DNA of 46,943 bases. Origin: Bacillota bacterium (lineage in GTDB: Bacteria; Bacillota; Clostridia; Lachnospirales; Bianqueaceae). The translations under genes and the position numbers were made by a program. The notes beneath the pieces are model-generated. The model did not search any database. It had not been told where the DNA came from and saw only the letters and a list, made by a program, of their open reading frames with translations. Below, in pieces: positions 1-7,316 of this stretch (positions are counted from its first letter, which is position 1; each line of letters starts with the position of its first letter). Location: NCBI GenBank assembly GCA_017620135.1, contig JAFZQZ010000003.1, positions 1 to 46,943 of the forward strand. The letters run 5' to 3'.

Positions 1-147
1 TAAAGGTAGCGGCAATACACTCCTATTGAGTAGTCAAGCTACAGGGAAAAATCAATTGTCCACAGTATCTGAGTTGTATTGAACCACGAAATCAAACGAA
101 AGGAAATATGATGGATCTGCTTCTGATTACATCATACAAGGAAAAAA

Positions 148-939
148 ATGAAAAGAACACTTTTGGCCATTTTTCTTTGTATCGTACTTGTTATGCTAAG
201 TGCATGCTCAGGGGGAAAAGAGGCTGCGTCTTCAGGATCTGCCGCGTCAGAGTCTGAGAAAGAGACAGTCGCTGAAGAGAAGACCGAAGACTCAAAAGAG
301 ACTGCTGAAGAAAAGACCGAAGACTCAAAAGAAGCTGAAGTGACGGAACCTTCGGAGACCGTTCCCGCCGGGATGAGCGTTGAAGAGTTTGAAACGAAGT
401 GGCAGTCCGCTGACTGGAACAGTTTTGAGAATGATCCGTCAGGCTTTTTGGATGACTTTCTTGCCTTATCAGAATATGTCTCTTCGGCTACTTTTGATAA
501 TAATCCCTTTGAAGCATGGGAAATGGAGGCGCGGGGCAGTTCTTCTTACTTTGTGAAAACCTGTACGCTGCTTGGCAAAACGATGGCGATCAGGATCGGC
601 TTAAGAGATTCTGAAGAAGGGACTGTCTTTTCGTTGAGTTCTATTCAATGTGAATCCGGAAGAGACGATGATCTTGCTTTTGGGAAAGCGGTAGCTCTGT
701 ACGCCCTGGACAATCATCCCGACGGCTGTGAAATCAGCGCACAGGCGAATAACCACGATTCTACAGAAGAAGAACTCAGAAAACTCTTAGTTGAAGGATA
801 CGAGATCGGCATGTTCCAGCTTGTTATTTTCAAAAAAGCAGGTGAGTCATATGAATACGCTTTCAGTATGTATTATACCGCTTCCGGAGCAAGTGCCAGC
901 GATCCCGGATTTGCTCAGCTGTACTATAGGAAAGACTAA
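148..939 (+). CDS. Secreted lipoprotein of unknown function
   Basis: The 263-residue protein starts with a classic lipoprotein signal: KR, a hydrophobic stretch, then the lipobox LSAC with the lipidated cysteine at residue 20. It should therefore be anchored on the outside of the membrane. Residues of about 40-62 carry a tandem duplication of a 10-residue acidic unit (AEEKTEDSKE), which is visible as a DNA repeat. The rest (about 75-263) looks like a folded extracytoplasmic domain, but I do not recognise the family. The reading frame stays open for 83 more codons after the TAA stop (see the fragment at 940-1191), so the gene may be shortened at its 3' end. No convincing promoter is visible in the 147 bases upstream, which otherwise show nothing I can name. 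Confidence 0.85.
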   Translation: MKRTLLAIFLCIVLVMLSACSGGKEAASSGSAASESEKETVAEEKTEDSKETAEEKTEDSKEAEVTEPSETVPAGMSVEEFETKWQSADWNSFENDPSGFLDDFLALSEYVSSATFDNNPFEAWEMEARGSSSYFVKTCTLLGKTMAIRIGLRDSEEGTVFSLSSIQCESGRDDDLAFGKAVALYALDNHPDGCEISAQANNHDSTEEELRKLLVEGYEIGMFQLVIFKKAGESYEYAFSMYYTASGASASDPGFAQLYYRKD

Positions 940-1191
940 CTGGAAAAGCACTTTGAGGTATCCGTATGCGTTGAAGAAGGCAGATTATTTCATCCATATG
1001 TATTTCTTCAGTTTTACGGTTATAGAAAAGAAGCCGATGGATCATTGACGAAGGTCAGCGATGACGTCAAAATATGTTTTTACAGTGGATTTTTCGGCTT
1101 CAAAAAAGCGAATGTGTATGCTGGGCTGATAGAGAACAGTATCGTGCAGGCTCAGATGGCATATCCAAGGTTCAGCAAGGGAAACGTATGA
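940..1191 (+). pseudogene. In-frame coding remnant after the lipoprotein stop
   Basis: Directly after the TAA of the lipoprotein, and in the same frame, 83 sense codons follow before a TGA at 1189-1191. The reading has no ATG, GTG or TTG with a ribosome binding site near its beginning. It contains protein-like sequence such as FHPYVFLQFYGYRKE and CFYSGFFGFKKANVY. It could be the 3' end of a longer ancestral lipoprotein cut off by a nonsense mutation, the tail of a second gene fused by deletion, or (less likely) a readthrough extension. I favour a remnant. Confidence 0.5.
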
Positions 1192-1205
1192 GCTGATGGT
1201 TTCGC

Positions 1206-1323
1206 ATAGTCCAAAATGATGCATTATTTTGACTTTTCATAGTCCGAAATGATGCATTTTTTGTCCTTTTGATAGTCCAAAATGATGCATTTTTTGTCCT
1301 TTTGATAGTCCAAAATGATGCAT
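1206..1323 (+). repeat. Four 33-bp direct repeats upstream of the AAA ATPase promoter
   Basis: The 19-nt core ATAGTCCAAAATGATGCAT begins at 1206, 1239, 1272 and 1305, an exact period of 33 bp; the second copy has one substitution (CCG for CCA). Later copies are separated by a T-rich spacer containing TTTTTTGTCC. The last core ends five bases before a -35 box of the ATPase gene, which suggests an operator array. A diverged copy with identical spacing to a -35 box lies at 8504-8522. Confidence 0.9.
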
Positions 1324-1328
1324 AAGCG

Positions 1329-1357
1329 TTGACACTTTCCTTTATTTCTGGTATTGT
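1329..1357 (+). promoter_or_regulatory. Promoter of the AAA_14 ATPase gene
   Basis: TTGACA at 1329-1334 and TATTGT at 1352-1357 are separated by exactly 17 bases. The ribosome binding site GGAGGT follows before the ATG at 1383. The promoter lies immediately downstream of the 33-bp repeat array. Confidence 0.75.
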
Positions 1358-1382
1358 TGAGGCACGGAGGTAACCAGAGGCT

Positions 1383-2705
1383 ATGTTAAAAAGAAAAGTA
1401 TACCAGATCCTTCTGGACTGGAAAGCAAATAAAGGAAAAGAATGTCTTCTGATCAAAGGAGCGCGCCAGATCGGAAAGACATATATTGTAGAAGAGTTCG
1501 GAAAAAGAGAATATAAGAGTTTCATAGAGATCAACTTTTTGAAGACGCCTAGCCTTCGATCTGTTTTTTCCGGTGATCTGTCAGCGGATGAGATCTACAA
1601 AAGGATGAGCGCGAATTTGCCTGGAGTAAAGTTTATCAAAGGAAATACGCTTATTTTTCTGGACGAGATCCAGCGGTGTGCGAGTGCCAGAACAGCTTTG
1701 AAATTCCTGGCTGAAGACGGTCGGTATGATGTCATAGCATCCGGCTCACTCCTTGGACTGCATTATGGGCAGGATGCCGACAAAGAAGTAGAAGAAATCG
1801 AATCGATACCGGTAGGATATGAACGTCAGGTCATTATGTATTCGATGGATTTTGAAGAATTCCTGTGGGCCTATGGATACGGGCAGGATACAGTGGATTA
1901 TTTACGATCGTTATTTGATAAAAAAGAAAAAGTTCCCTCAGAGATCAACTGGAAATTTGAAAACATATTGCGTGAATACGTGGTTGTGGGCGGCATGCCG
2001 GAAGCAGTTCAGATATTCATGGATACAAAAGATTTCGGCAAAGTTCAGCAGATACAGGAAAAAATACTGGCTGCGTATGACGATGACATTTCCAATCATG
2101 TGAAAGATACAGAAAAGACGAAGGTTCGTGCTTGCTATGACAGTCTTCCCAGGCAGCTTGCCCGAGAACAGAAGAAGTTTAAATACTCAGAAGTGGAAAA
2201 GAGAGGAAACGCGCGAAAATACGGCGACAGCATCACGTGGTTAAAAGATTCGAATCTCGTTCATGTCTGTTATAATGTGTTTGAACCGTATATACCATTG
2301 ACAGCAAATTCAAAAACAGATGAATACAAACTGTATATGAATGATTCCGGCCTTTTGCTGGCGAAATACGGGATGCAGACAAAGCTGGCTGTTCTGAACG
2401 GAACGATACAGGGCAATGCCAAAGGCGGGATCTATGAGAATGTGATCTCGGAAATGCTGATCAAGCGGGGCTATCATCTGCACTATTATAAGACACAGAA
2501 CAGTTCCATGGAGATTGAATTCATTATCGAGAAAGAAGGATCCGTCGTTCCGGTAGAAGTAAAAGCAGGCAGTTTTTCTTCTCCGTCCCTTAACTGTTTT
2601 ATAGCGACATTTCATCCACCGATGGCTTATAAACTGATTGATGGTAATATCGGAGTATCAGAAACAAAGATCACATTGCCTCATTATATGGCGATGTTTT
2701 TATAA
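1383..2705 (+). CDS. AAA_14 / DUF4143 family ATPase
   Basis: The 440-residue protein has a Walker A motif GARQIGKT (26-33), a Walker B motif LIFLDEIQ (90-97) and a sensor-like ASGSLLG stretch near 119-125. This is the standard order of the AAA_14 domain. The C-terminal half ends in an E-x-E-F...PVEVKAG pattern (about 377-396, with E392 and K394) like the PD-(D/E)xK-related fold seen in DUF4143. Length is normal for the family, whose biological function is not established. The start is supported by GGAGGT upstream. A promoter and four 33-bp repeats lie directly upstream and suggest autoregulation or a dedicated DNA-binding partner. It stands alone and is richer in A+T than the metabolic genes, consistent with transfer. 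A second, unrelated-sequence AAA_14 protein is at 34678-35886. Confidence 0.92.
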   Translation: MLKRKVYQILLDWKANKGKECLLIKGARQIGKTYIVEEFGKREYKSFIEINFLKTPSLRSVFSGDLSADEIYKRMSANLPGVKFIKGNTLIFLDEIQRCASARTALKFLAEDGRYDVIASGSLLGLHYGQDADKEVEEIESIPVGYERQVIMYSMDFEEFLWAYGYGQDTVDYLRSLFDKKEKVPSEINWKFENILREYVVVGGMPEAVQIFMDTKDFGKVQQIQEKILAAYDDDISNHVKDTEKTKVRACYDSLPRQLAREQKKFKYSEVEKRGNARKYGDSITWLKDSNLVHVCYNVFEPYIPLTANSKTDEYKLYMNDSGLLLAKYGMQTKLAVLNGTIQGNAKGGIYENVISEMLIKRGYHLHYYKTQNSSMEIEFIIEKEGSVVPVEVKAGSFSSPSLNCFIATFHPPMAYKLIDGNIGVSETKITLPHYMAMFL

Positions 2706-2804
2706 ATAAGGTGCAAGTGCAAGCAAACCGGGAACATAGGAGCATATCAGAAATATAAAGAGATGCGGCTGAAGTTGTGATTTTGATAATAGGGGTATAA
2801 AGCT

Positions 2805-3293
2805 TTGGAATATGTGATTCAATTAGGGACAGAGAGCGACAGGGAAGGATTGCTGGAGCTGTACAGGTCTCAGATCGGACGGGAAGGGTGTCCGTGGACG
2901 GATGAGTATCCTTCGAATGAAACCATAGACTATGATCTGGAGAGAGAAGCCTTATATGTGGTAAAGGTCGATGGCAGGATCGTCGGTTCGGTTTCGATCG
3001 AGGAGGATGAAGATGTGGACGCGCTGCCTTTCTGGGATCGGGCATTGGAACCGGCGGCTGAATTTGCCAGAATAGGTGTAGCCCCGGATATGCAGGGAAA
3101 AGGAATCGCAAAAGCGATGCTTCGGTTTTTGCTGGCAGAGCTGAAGGATCGAGGATTTCGCAGTGTTCATATCATCGTCAACAAGTATAATCCGAAGGCG
3201 CTCAGGCTATATGACTCTTTTGGCTTTCAAAATGTAGGAGAGTGCCATATGTACGATCAGGATCTTTACGGCTATGAATTAACGTTGGAATAA
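2805..3293 (+). CDS. GNAT family N-acetyltransferase
   Basis: This 162-residue protein is predicted to transfer an acetyl group from acetyl-CoA to an unknown amine. The acetyl-CoA motif A is clear: RIGVAPDMQGKGIAKAM (about 86-102), the R/Q-x-x-G-x-G/A signature, followed by the motif B region NKYNPKALRLYDSFGFQNVGE. The start codon is TTG at 2805, chosen because AGGGG lies nine bases upstream and residues from there match a normal GNAT beta1 strand; a GTG at 2814 is a weaker alternative. It is followed 16 bases later by the HEAT-repeat gene and may be cotranscribed with it. The substrate cannot be told. Confidence 0.9.
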   Translation: MEYVIQLGTESDREGLLELYRSQIGREGCPWTDEYPSNETIDYDLEREALYVVKVDGRIVGSVSIEEDEDVDALPFWDRALEPAAEFARIGVAPDMQGKGIAKAMLRFLLAELKDRGFRSVHIIVNKYNPKALRLYDSFGFQNVGECHMYDQDLYGYELTLE

Positions 3294-3309
3294 AAACGGA
3301 GGGATTCAT

Positions 3310-4773
3310 ATGGGGCTGTTTAAACCGTTCTGGATGAAAGAGACAAACGATTCTATCAAGCTAAGAAAGATCATTGCGGGTGTCAGAAGGATCTCGAATC
3401 AGAACAAGCTTTACGAAATAGCCACGAAAGCCTATCATGGCAGCGTAAAAACCGCGGCGGTAGAATGTATCACGGATGAGGCGATGCTTGCGAAACTTGC
3501 GCTGGCTTCTCCGGGGAGCGTGGGAAAGGCTGCGGTCCAGCGTATCAAGGATACGGATCTGGTGTACGATATCGCTCTTCGTTCCAGGGATTGGATGGTC
3601 TCGGAAGCAGCCGCGGAGAAGATCGAGGATCAGGCGCTGCTGGGCAAGATGGCTATGAACGCAGCACACGAGAAAGCCAGACGGAGTGCGGTCAACCGTA
3701 TCCAGGATCAGGAAGTGCTTGCCAGGATCGCTCTGGAAAGTACAGACAAATGGACAGCGGATGATGCGGCAAGGCGAGTACGCGCGCCGGAACAGGCCCT
3801 GAGAGTGGCAATGAGTAACCGGGAATGTGCGGTTCATTGTGCCTATGTCGTGTCCGATCCGGCCGCTCGGCTGAAGATCGCCTTGGAAGCTCCGACCAAA
3901 GACGCGCGAACTGCCGCCATTTCAAAGCTTGATGATGCGCTGGCACTGCGGCAGATCGCCTGCGGATCATCTTCCAATGAAGAACGGCAGGAAGCGGTTT
4001 CGAGACTGAAAGATACAGACGCGCTCATTGATGTATTGGAACGCGACCCTGCACAAAGTATCCGAGACAGGGCAGTTTACAGGCTGCGGGAGAGTACCGG
4101 CGAACGACCTTTGTCGGATATACAGCGAGCGAAACTGATCCGGGTGATCACCGCCGATACGAAAGACGGAAATGATACCATTCGCCTGATCGATCTGCTG
4201 GATAAAGCGGAAGACTTTTGGCAGATACTGAAAGAAGCGGCACGGACGGATGTGCAAATAAAGGCGTTCAACAAGCTGGCGCCGCAGGTGCCTGCCTTGC
4301 AGCTTGCGGATCTTTGCGACGAGGCCTCCGCGCGGTACCGCGAAGCCTCTGAGGGGGATCGTTGGGATTGGGAAAGAGCGCTGGATCTGGTCATATCTTT
4401 GATGCCGCAAAAAGGCAGAGTCGATCTGTTGATGCCATTTATTCGGGATACCGCTTATGGGTGCGCTATAGCCGGCAATGCTGTCAAGGCACTTTTTAGC
4501 GAAGATCTGGATCATCAGGACGATATTGACGAGCTGCGGGACGAGGCGGTAGAGACGTATCTTGCGAATATTCCTGCGTACGAAAAGCAGTTCAAAAAAC
4601 AGGACGAAGAGACCTGCATCATAACGCTGGCTACCATCCTGCCGCCTGCCGCCCAGGAAAAGTATGGCTTTAACGTCTGGGAAAGCGAGCGGGAAGATGA
4701 GGATCAGTACGGCCGGAATACCGTTACCGAGACCTGGGTCAAGTGGCAGGGAAAGAGCTATTGTACGCCGTAA
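3310..4773 (+). CDS. HEAT-like repeat protein
   Basis: The 487-residue protein has no signal peptide. Most of it (about 30-270) consists of 22-24-residue two-helix units with the pattern L-x-x-I-A ... A-A-x-x-R-I-x-D, for example KAAVQRIKDTDLVYDIALRS and SAVNRIQDQEVLARIALES. This is a HEAT/ARM-type solenoid expected to bind a partner protein. The N-terminus MGLF is shared with the gene at 8603 and the stub at 6845, marking a local paralog family. Unlike the relatives at 8603 and 41733, it lacks a C-terminal zinc ribbon and ends in a W/Y-rich tail. GGAGG precedes the ATG. It follows the GNAT gene closely. The function is unknown. Confidence 0.85.
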   Translation: MGLFKPFWMKETNDSIKLRKIIAGVRRISNQNKLYEIATKAYHGSVKTAAVECITDEAMLAKLALASPGSVGKAAVQRIKDTDLVYDIALRSRDWMVSEAAAEKIEDQALLGKMAMNAAHEKARRSAVNRIQDQEVLARIALESTDKWTADDAARRVRAPEQALRVAMSNRECAVHCAYVVSDPAARLKIALEAPTKDARTAAISKLDDALALRQIACGSSSNEERQEAVSRLKDTDALIDVLERDPAQSIRDRAVYRLRESTGERPLSDIQRAKLIRVITADTKDGNDTIRLIDLLDKAEDFWQILKEAARTDVQIKAFNKLAPQVPALQLADLCDEASARYREASEGDRWDWERALDLVISLMPQKGRVDLLMPFIRDTAYGCAIAGNAVKALFSEDLDHQDDIDELRDEAVETYLANIPAYEKQFKKQDEETCIITLATILPPAAQEKYGFNVWESEREDEDQYGRNTVTETWVKWQGKSYCTP

Positions 4774-4803
4774 TGAGAGGTTGTTTCGAATTTCGAAAAA
4801 TAT

Positions 4804-4820
4804 TTATCGAAAAACGATAA
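4804..4820 (+). promoter_or_regulatory. Operator 1 of the DUF2975/YozG operon
   Basis: Perfect palindrome TTATCG-AAAAA-CGATAA, ending seven bases upstream of the -35 box. It has the same 6-5-6 format and the same AAAAA centre as the site at 4867-4883. Confidence 0.65.
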
Positions 4821-4827
4821 TTTATAC

Positions 4828-4856
4828 TTGACAAATGATAAGAGCCATGATATAGT
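4828..4856 (+). promoter_or_regulatory. Promoter of the DUF2975/YozG operon
   Basis: TTGACA at 4828-4833 and TATAGT at 4851-4856 with a 17-base spacer, a near-consensus sigma-A promoter. It is flanked on both sides by matching palindromes. Confidence 0.85.
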
Positions 4857-4866
4857 ATCCTCAGAG

Positions 4867-4883
4867 TTAACGAAAAACGTTAA
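4867..4883 (+). promoter_or_regulatory. Operator 2 of the DUF2975/YozG operon
   Basis: Perfect palindrome TTAACG-AAAAA-CGTTAA, just downstream of the expected transcription start. Its centre is 63 bp (six helical turns) from the centre of operator 1. This placement suits repression, probably by the YozG-like product of the same operon. Confidence 0.65.
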
Positions 4884-4913
4884 TTAATTAATGAAATAAG
4901 AGGAGATGGTATC

Positions 4914-5519
4914 ATGGAAAATAACAAACTCATTAAAAGTGCAACAGTGATCGATCGCATTTTAAAGATCTTTCAGGGGTTCGCGATCGCCGGCATGGTT
5001 GTGGCGGCGATCTTTATCCCGCTGAGTCTGATCTTCGGAGACAAGATCATCGCGAAAGCGGACAAGCTGACGCTCGACGCTCTGGATCTGGAACTGTCCG
5101 GAGACCTGTCTGCGTATCTGAACATGGCGAACGTCAAGTCCAGCATCGTCGTCATGTTGATCGGTATGATCCTGATGGCGGCGGCGGTCTGGTTCTGCCT
5201 GCGCGTCCTTCGCGAGATCCTGGCGCCGATGAAAGAAGGCCAGCCTTTCGCGAGCGGGATAGCGGATAAGATCCGCAAGCTGGGATGGACCGTACTGGTC
5301 GCCGGCGCGATCTCCGAGATCGGCGGGATGCTCAATGCCGTTTTCGAGCTGCGCATGTATCAGCTTGAAAAGATCGTGAATCCGGCACTGGTCTCGGAAA
5401 TCAGTTATGATTACAGTTTCAATATCGGGTTTGTCTTCGTGGCGCTGATCATCTTCTTCCTGTCATACGTGTTCCGCTATGGGGAAGCGCTGCAGAAAGA
5501 ATCGGATGAAACTCTGTGA
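4914..5519 (+). CDS. DUF2975 family membrane protein
   Basis: The 201-residue integral membrane protein has four predicted membrane segments (about 20-42, 76-98, 123-145, 168-190). Its layout, including the LREIL-P-KEGQPF motif after the second segment, fits DUF2975 proteins. These are regularly encoded with a small YozG-type helix-turn-helix regulator, as here: the next gene follows after eight bases. The ribosome binding site AGGAGATG precedes the start. The biochemical role of the family is not known. Expression is probably controlled by the palindromes at 4804 and 4867. Confidence 0.88.
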   Translation: MENNKLIKSATVIDRILKIFQGFAIAGMVVAAIFIPLSLIFGDKIIAKADKLTLDALDLELSGDLSAYLNMANVKSSIVVMLIGMILMAAAVWFCLRVLREILAPMKEGQPFASGIADKIRKLGWTVLVAGAISEIGGMLNAVFELRMYQLEKIVNPALVSEISYDYSFNIGFVFVALIIFFLSYVFRYGEALQKESDETL

Positions 5520-5527
5520 GGTGCGAG

Positions 5528-5755
5528 ATGGGAAAAATCATTCTGCGGCTGGACCGCGTGATGGCGGATCGCAAGATCAGCCTGAAGGACCTGTCGGATC
5601 AGGTCGGTGTGTCAAACGTAAACCTTTCTAAAATGAAGACCGGAAAGATCAGCGCGATCCGCTTCTCTACGCTGGAAGCCATTTGTGAGGCGCTGCACTG
5701 CCAGCCCGGGGACATCCTGGAATATGATCCCACCGCGAGCAGTGAAGAAGAGTGA
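5528..5755 (+). CDS. YozG-like XRE family transcriptional regulator
   Basis: This 75-residue protein is one compact helix-turn-helix domain of the Cro/C1 (HTH_26) type: MADRKISLKDLSDQVGVSNVNLSKMKTGK, then FSTLEAICEALHCQPGDILEY. It is expected to bind DNA as a small repressor. I place the start at the ATG at 5528, preceded by GAGGTG and giving the family-typical beginning MGKIILRLDRVM, rather than an in-frame GTG at 5516. It forms a two-gene operon with the DUF2975 protein. The likely target is the pair of 17-bp palindromes flanking the operon promoter. Confidence 0.9.
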   Translation: MGKIILRLDRVMADRKISLKDLSDQVGVSNVNLSKMKTGKISAIRFSTLEAICEALHCQPGDILEYDPTASSEEE

Positions 5756-5765
5756 AAATAGAAAG

Positions 5766-5809
5766 ATAGGCACCGGAGGTTAAAGACTTCCGGTGCCTAT
5801 ATTGTTTTT
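5766..5809 (+). terminator. Terminator of the DUF2975/YozG operon
   Basis: A perfect 12-bp stem ATAGGCACCGGA / TCCGGTGCCTAT with an 11-base loop, followed by ATTGTTTTT. It ends the operon 11 bases after the YozG stop codon. Confidence 0.92.
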
Positions 5810-5821
5810 GGGAAATATTAG

Positions 5822-5850
5822 TTGAAAATACCGCGGTCAGATGGGATAAT
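5822..5850 (+). promoter_or_regulatory. Promoter of the membrane protein/Cys-rich protein pair
   Basis: TTGAAA at 5822-5827 and GATAAT at 5845-5850 with a 17-base spacer. It lies between the preceding terminator and the start at 5891. Confidence 0.6.
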
Positions 5851-5890
5851 TGTTTAAAGTATGTGTGACGATTGTCGGGAGGTGGATCAC

Positions 5891-6592
5891 ATGAGTTCGC
5901 AGGATGAGAAAAGGAAAGCGATCATTATTCTTTGCAGTATATGCGGTGTTCTTCTGGTTGGGGGGATCCCGCTGGCTGCCAGCGCTGAGACGGTCGGCTC
6001 CAATGTCGTGCAGGGACAGATGTGGAAACTGGTCCTTGGCGTGATGATGGCGTCGTTCGGCGGGTTCGGGCTGATCGCGATCGCGTTTGTCGCGCTGCGA
6101 CACCGGGTGACGAAGGATATCCTCGATCCCTACAACGCGTATTATCGGGACCGGTTATCCCGGGAACGGTATGATTCGATCCGCAGGAAAGAGATCGTCG
6201 CGTTGATCATTTTGGCCGTGCTGGCGGTCGCGATGCTGATTGCCTGGTTCAATCCTTTCTCCGTTATCCTGGCGGGTGGAATGATCCTCGGTGCGGCAGG
6301 GGCGCTTTTGCTATCGGGCAACGGGAAAGGTTCGCTGATGGGGCTCGGGATCGGCGCAGGGATCGTCGTGGGCATCATCTCCGCTTTATCAACAAAGATC
6401 GATAGAAGCAAACAATATGAGTATTTCGTCAACGGGGTCAAGGTAGGAGAAGGCAACGGCGCTGCCGGCAATTTCTTATCCAGTCTCCTTGGCGGCACGT
6501 TGCTGGGCTTTTTGCTGATCATTGGCATTGCCTATCTGATCACGATCATCTGTACGATGGTCACGAAGGATCAGCCGGAAGAAGGTGTATGA
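5891..6592 (+). CDS. Multi-pass membrane protein of unknown function
   Basis: The 233-residue protein has about six hydrophobic stretches: near residues 12-30, 45-65, a pair at about 96-140 separated by GG-rich turns, a glycine-rich one at 140-160, and a C-terminal segment (about 198-222). A soluble loop, DPYNAYYRDRLSRERYDSIRRK, sits in the middle. I do not recognise a named family. The start is the ATG at 5891 because GGGAGGTGG lies six bases upstream; an in-frame ATG at 5861 has no ribosome binding site. The stop overlaps the start of the next small gene (ATGA), so the two are translationally coupled. Confidence 0.8.
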   Translation: MSSQDEKRKAIIILCSICGVLLVGGIPLAASAETVGSNVVQGQMWKLVLGVMMASFGGFGLIAIAFVALRHRVTKDILDPYNAYYRDRLSRERYDSIRRKEIVALIILAVLAVAMLIAWFNPFSVILAGGMILGAAGALLLSGNGKGSLMGLGIGAGIVVGIISALSTKIDRSKQYEYFVNGVKVGEGNGAAGNFLSSLLGGTLLGFLLIIGIAYLITIICTMVTKDQPEEGV

Positions 6593-6810
6593 TGAAGTCT
6601 ATTCTAATCAAAGATACGACGCGTGAAGAGCGGGTCCGGATCGTCCACCAGGCACTGTGGGGCGCCTGCGGGATCGACTGTGAGTTCTGCTCCGGCTGCG
6701 ACAACCGGGGCGGCGGCCGGACAGACAGTATCTATCAGCCTTATATCGACGGACTCAAGGAGATCCGCGAGATCAATGAGGAGTTTAGTGCACCGCTGGT
6801 GCGGGGGTAG
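6592..6810 (+). CDS. Small cysteine-rich protein (often mislabelled PurH)
   Basis: The 72-residue protein has the compact motif CGIDCEFCSGCDN followed by GGGRTDSIYQPYIDGLKEIREIN. Similar short proteins occur widely in Clostridia and are sometimes labelled a purine biosynthesis protein, but this protein is far too short for PurH and shares no PurH domain. The four clustered cysteines suggest a metal site. The start is ATGATG at 6589/6592; I give the second ATG, the first adds one methionine. It overlaps the stop of the upstream membrane-protein gene. The function is unknown. Confidence 0.8.
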   Translation: MKSILIKDTTREERVRIVHQALWGACGIDCEFCSGCDNRGGGRTDSIYQPYIDGLKEIREINEEFSAPLVRG

Positions 6811-6844
6811 CATCAAAAGATATAGATAGAAGGAGGACTCTAGC

Positions 6845-6895
6845 ATGGGGCTGTTCGGACTTCGTGCCGATACAAGAAAGACAAAAACAGAGTAG
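6845..6895 (+). pseudogene. Truncated start of a MGLF/HEAT-family gene
   Basis: A strong ribosome binding site (GAAGGAGGA) precedes an ATG whose product begins MGLFGLRADTRKTKTE and stops at a TAG after 16 codons. The first five residues, MGLFG, match the start of the HEAT/zinc-ribbon protein at 8603, and MGLF matches the one at 3310. It looks like the 5' stub of a paralog destroyed by deletion or by arrival of the repeat element that begins at 6944. Confidence 0.6.
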
Positions 6896-6943
6896 TCTAA
6901 AGCTCTATGAAAGAATTAGAGAACTCGTCGGCTTGAGAAGCGA

Positions 6944-7235
6944 GTTTTTCAAAACCGCGCGGCGGCATAGATCGGACATTTTTCAAAACCGCGCGTTCGT
7001 GCTCCCTATAAGCCTGATTTATCAAAACTGAACGCTGCATCCACTCTTGTATTGCGGTCTAAAATAGGGATTTATCAAGACTGCGCGTAAAAAGGCCAGG
7101 TATGAAGCCGAAAATACGCGTCGTTTTGATAAATCCCTATTCTACGGAGCAAATGAAACGTGCGATTTTGAAAAACATGCCTCTCAGGGAGCACGTACGC
7201 GTGATTTTGAAAAACCTGGATTACAGGGAGCAGCT
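6944..7235. repeat. 292-bp element of nested inverted repeats, copy 1
   Basis: This noncoding stretch is closely similar over its whole length to 11329-11621. The left half carries four versions of a half-site, two of the form TTTTTCAAAACCGCGCG and two of the form GATTTATCAAAACTG. The right half carries three inverted versions (CGTTTTGATAAATC, GATTTTGAAAAAC twice). The centre (7063-7141) folds into a hairpin with arms of about 27 bp. No open reading frame fits it, and no flanking target duplication is obvious. It lies between the dead MGLF stub and the end of the Fic gene. Confidence 0.85.
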
Positions 7236-7316
7236 CACACGGTACCGGCTCGAAGGTTCAGCGAAAAAGTGTTACCTTTTGGGGTTCAGAGCATGGAGCT
7301 ATTTTCGGAGATGGGA

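Noticed and set aside
791..1048. 85-codon frame overlapping the lipoprotein end
   Set aside because: It is out of frame with the lipoprotein and has no ribosome binding site; the in-frame extension at 940-1191 is the more protein-like reading.
5861..5890. Earlier ATG for the membrane protein at 5891
   Set aside because: There is no ribosome binding site before it, while GGGAGGTGG lies six bases before 5891.
6592..6810. purH (AICAR transformylase/IMP cyclohydrolase)
   Set aside because: Small proteins of this type are sometimes labelled PurH, but 72 residues with a Cys cluster cannot hold either PurH domain.
6944..7235. Insertion sequence or coding gene (an open frame at 7102-7557 begins inside)
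   Set aside because: The frame runs through inverted repeats and into the Fic gene on the other strand, has no ribosome binding site, and no transposase motifs are present.
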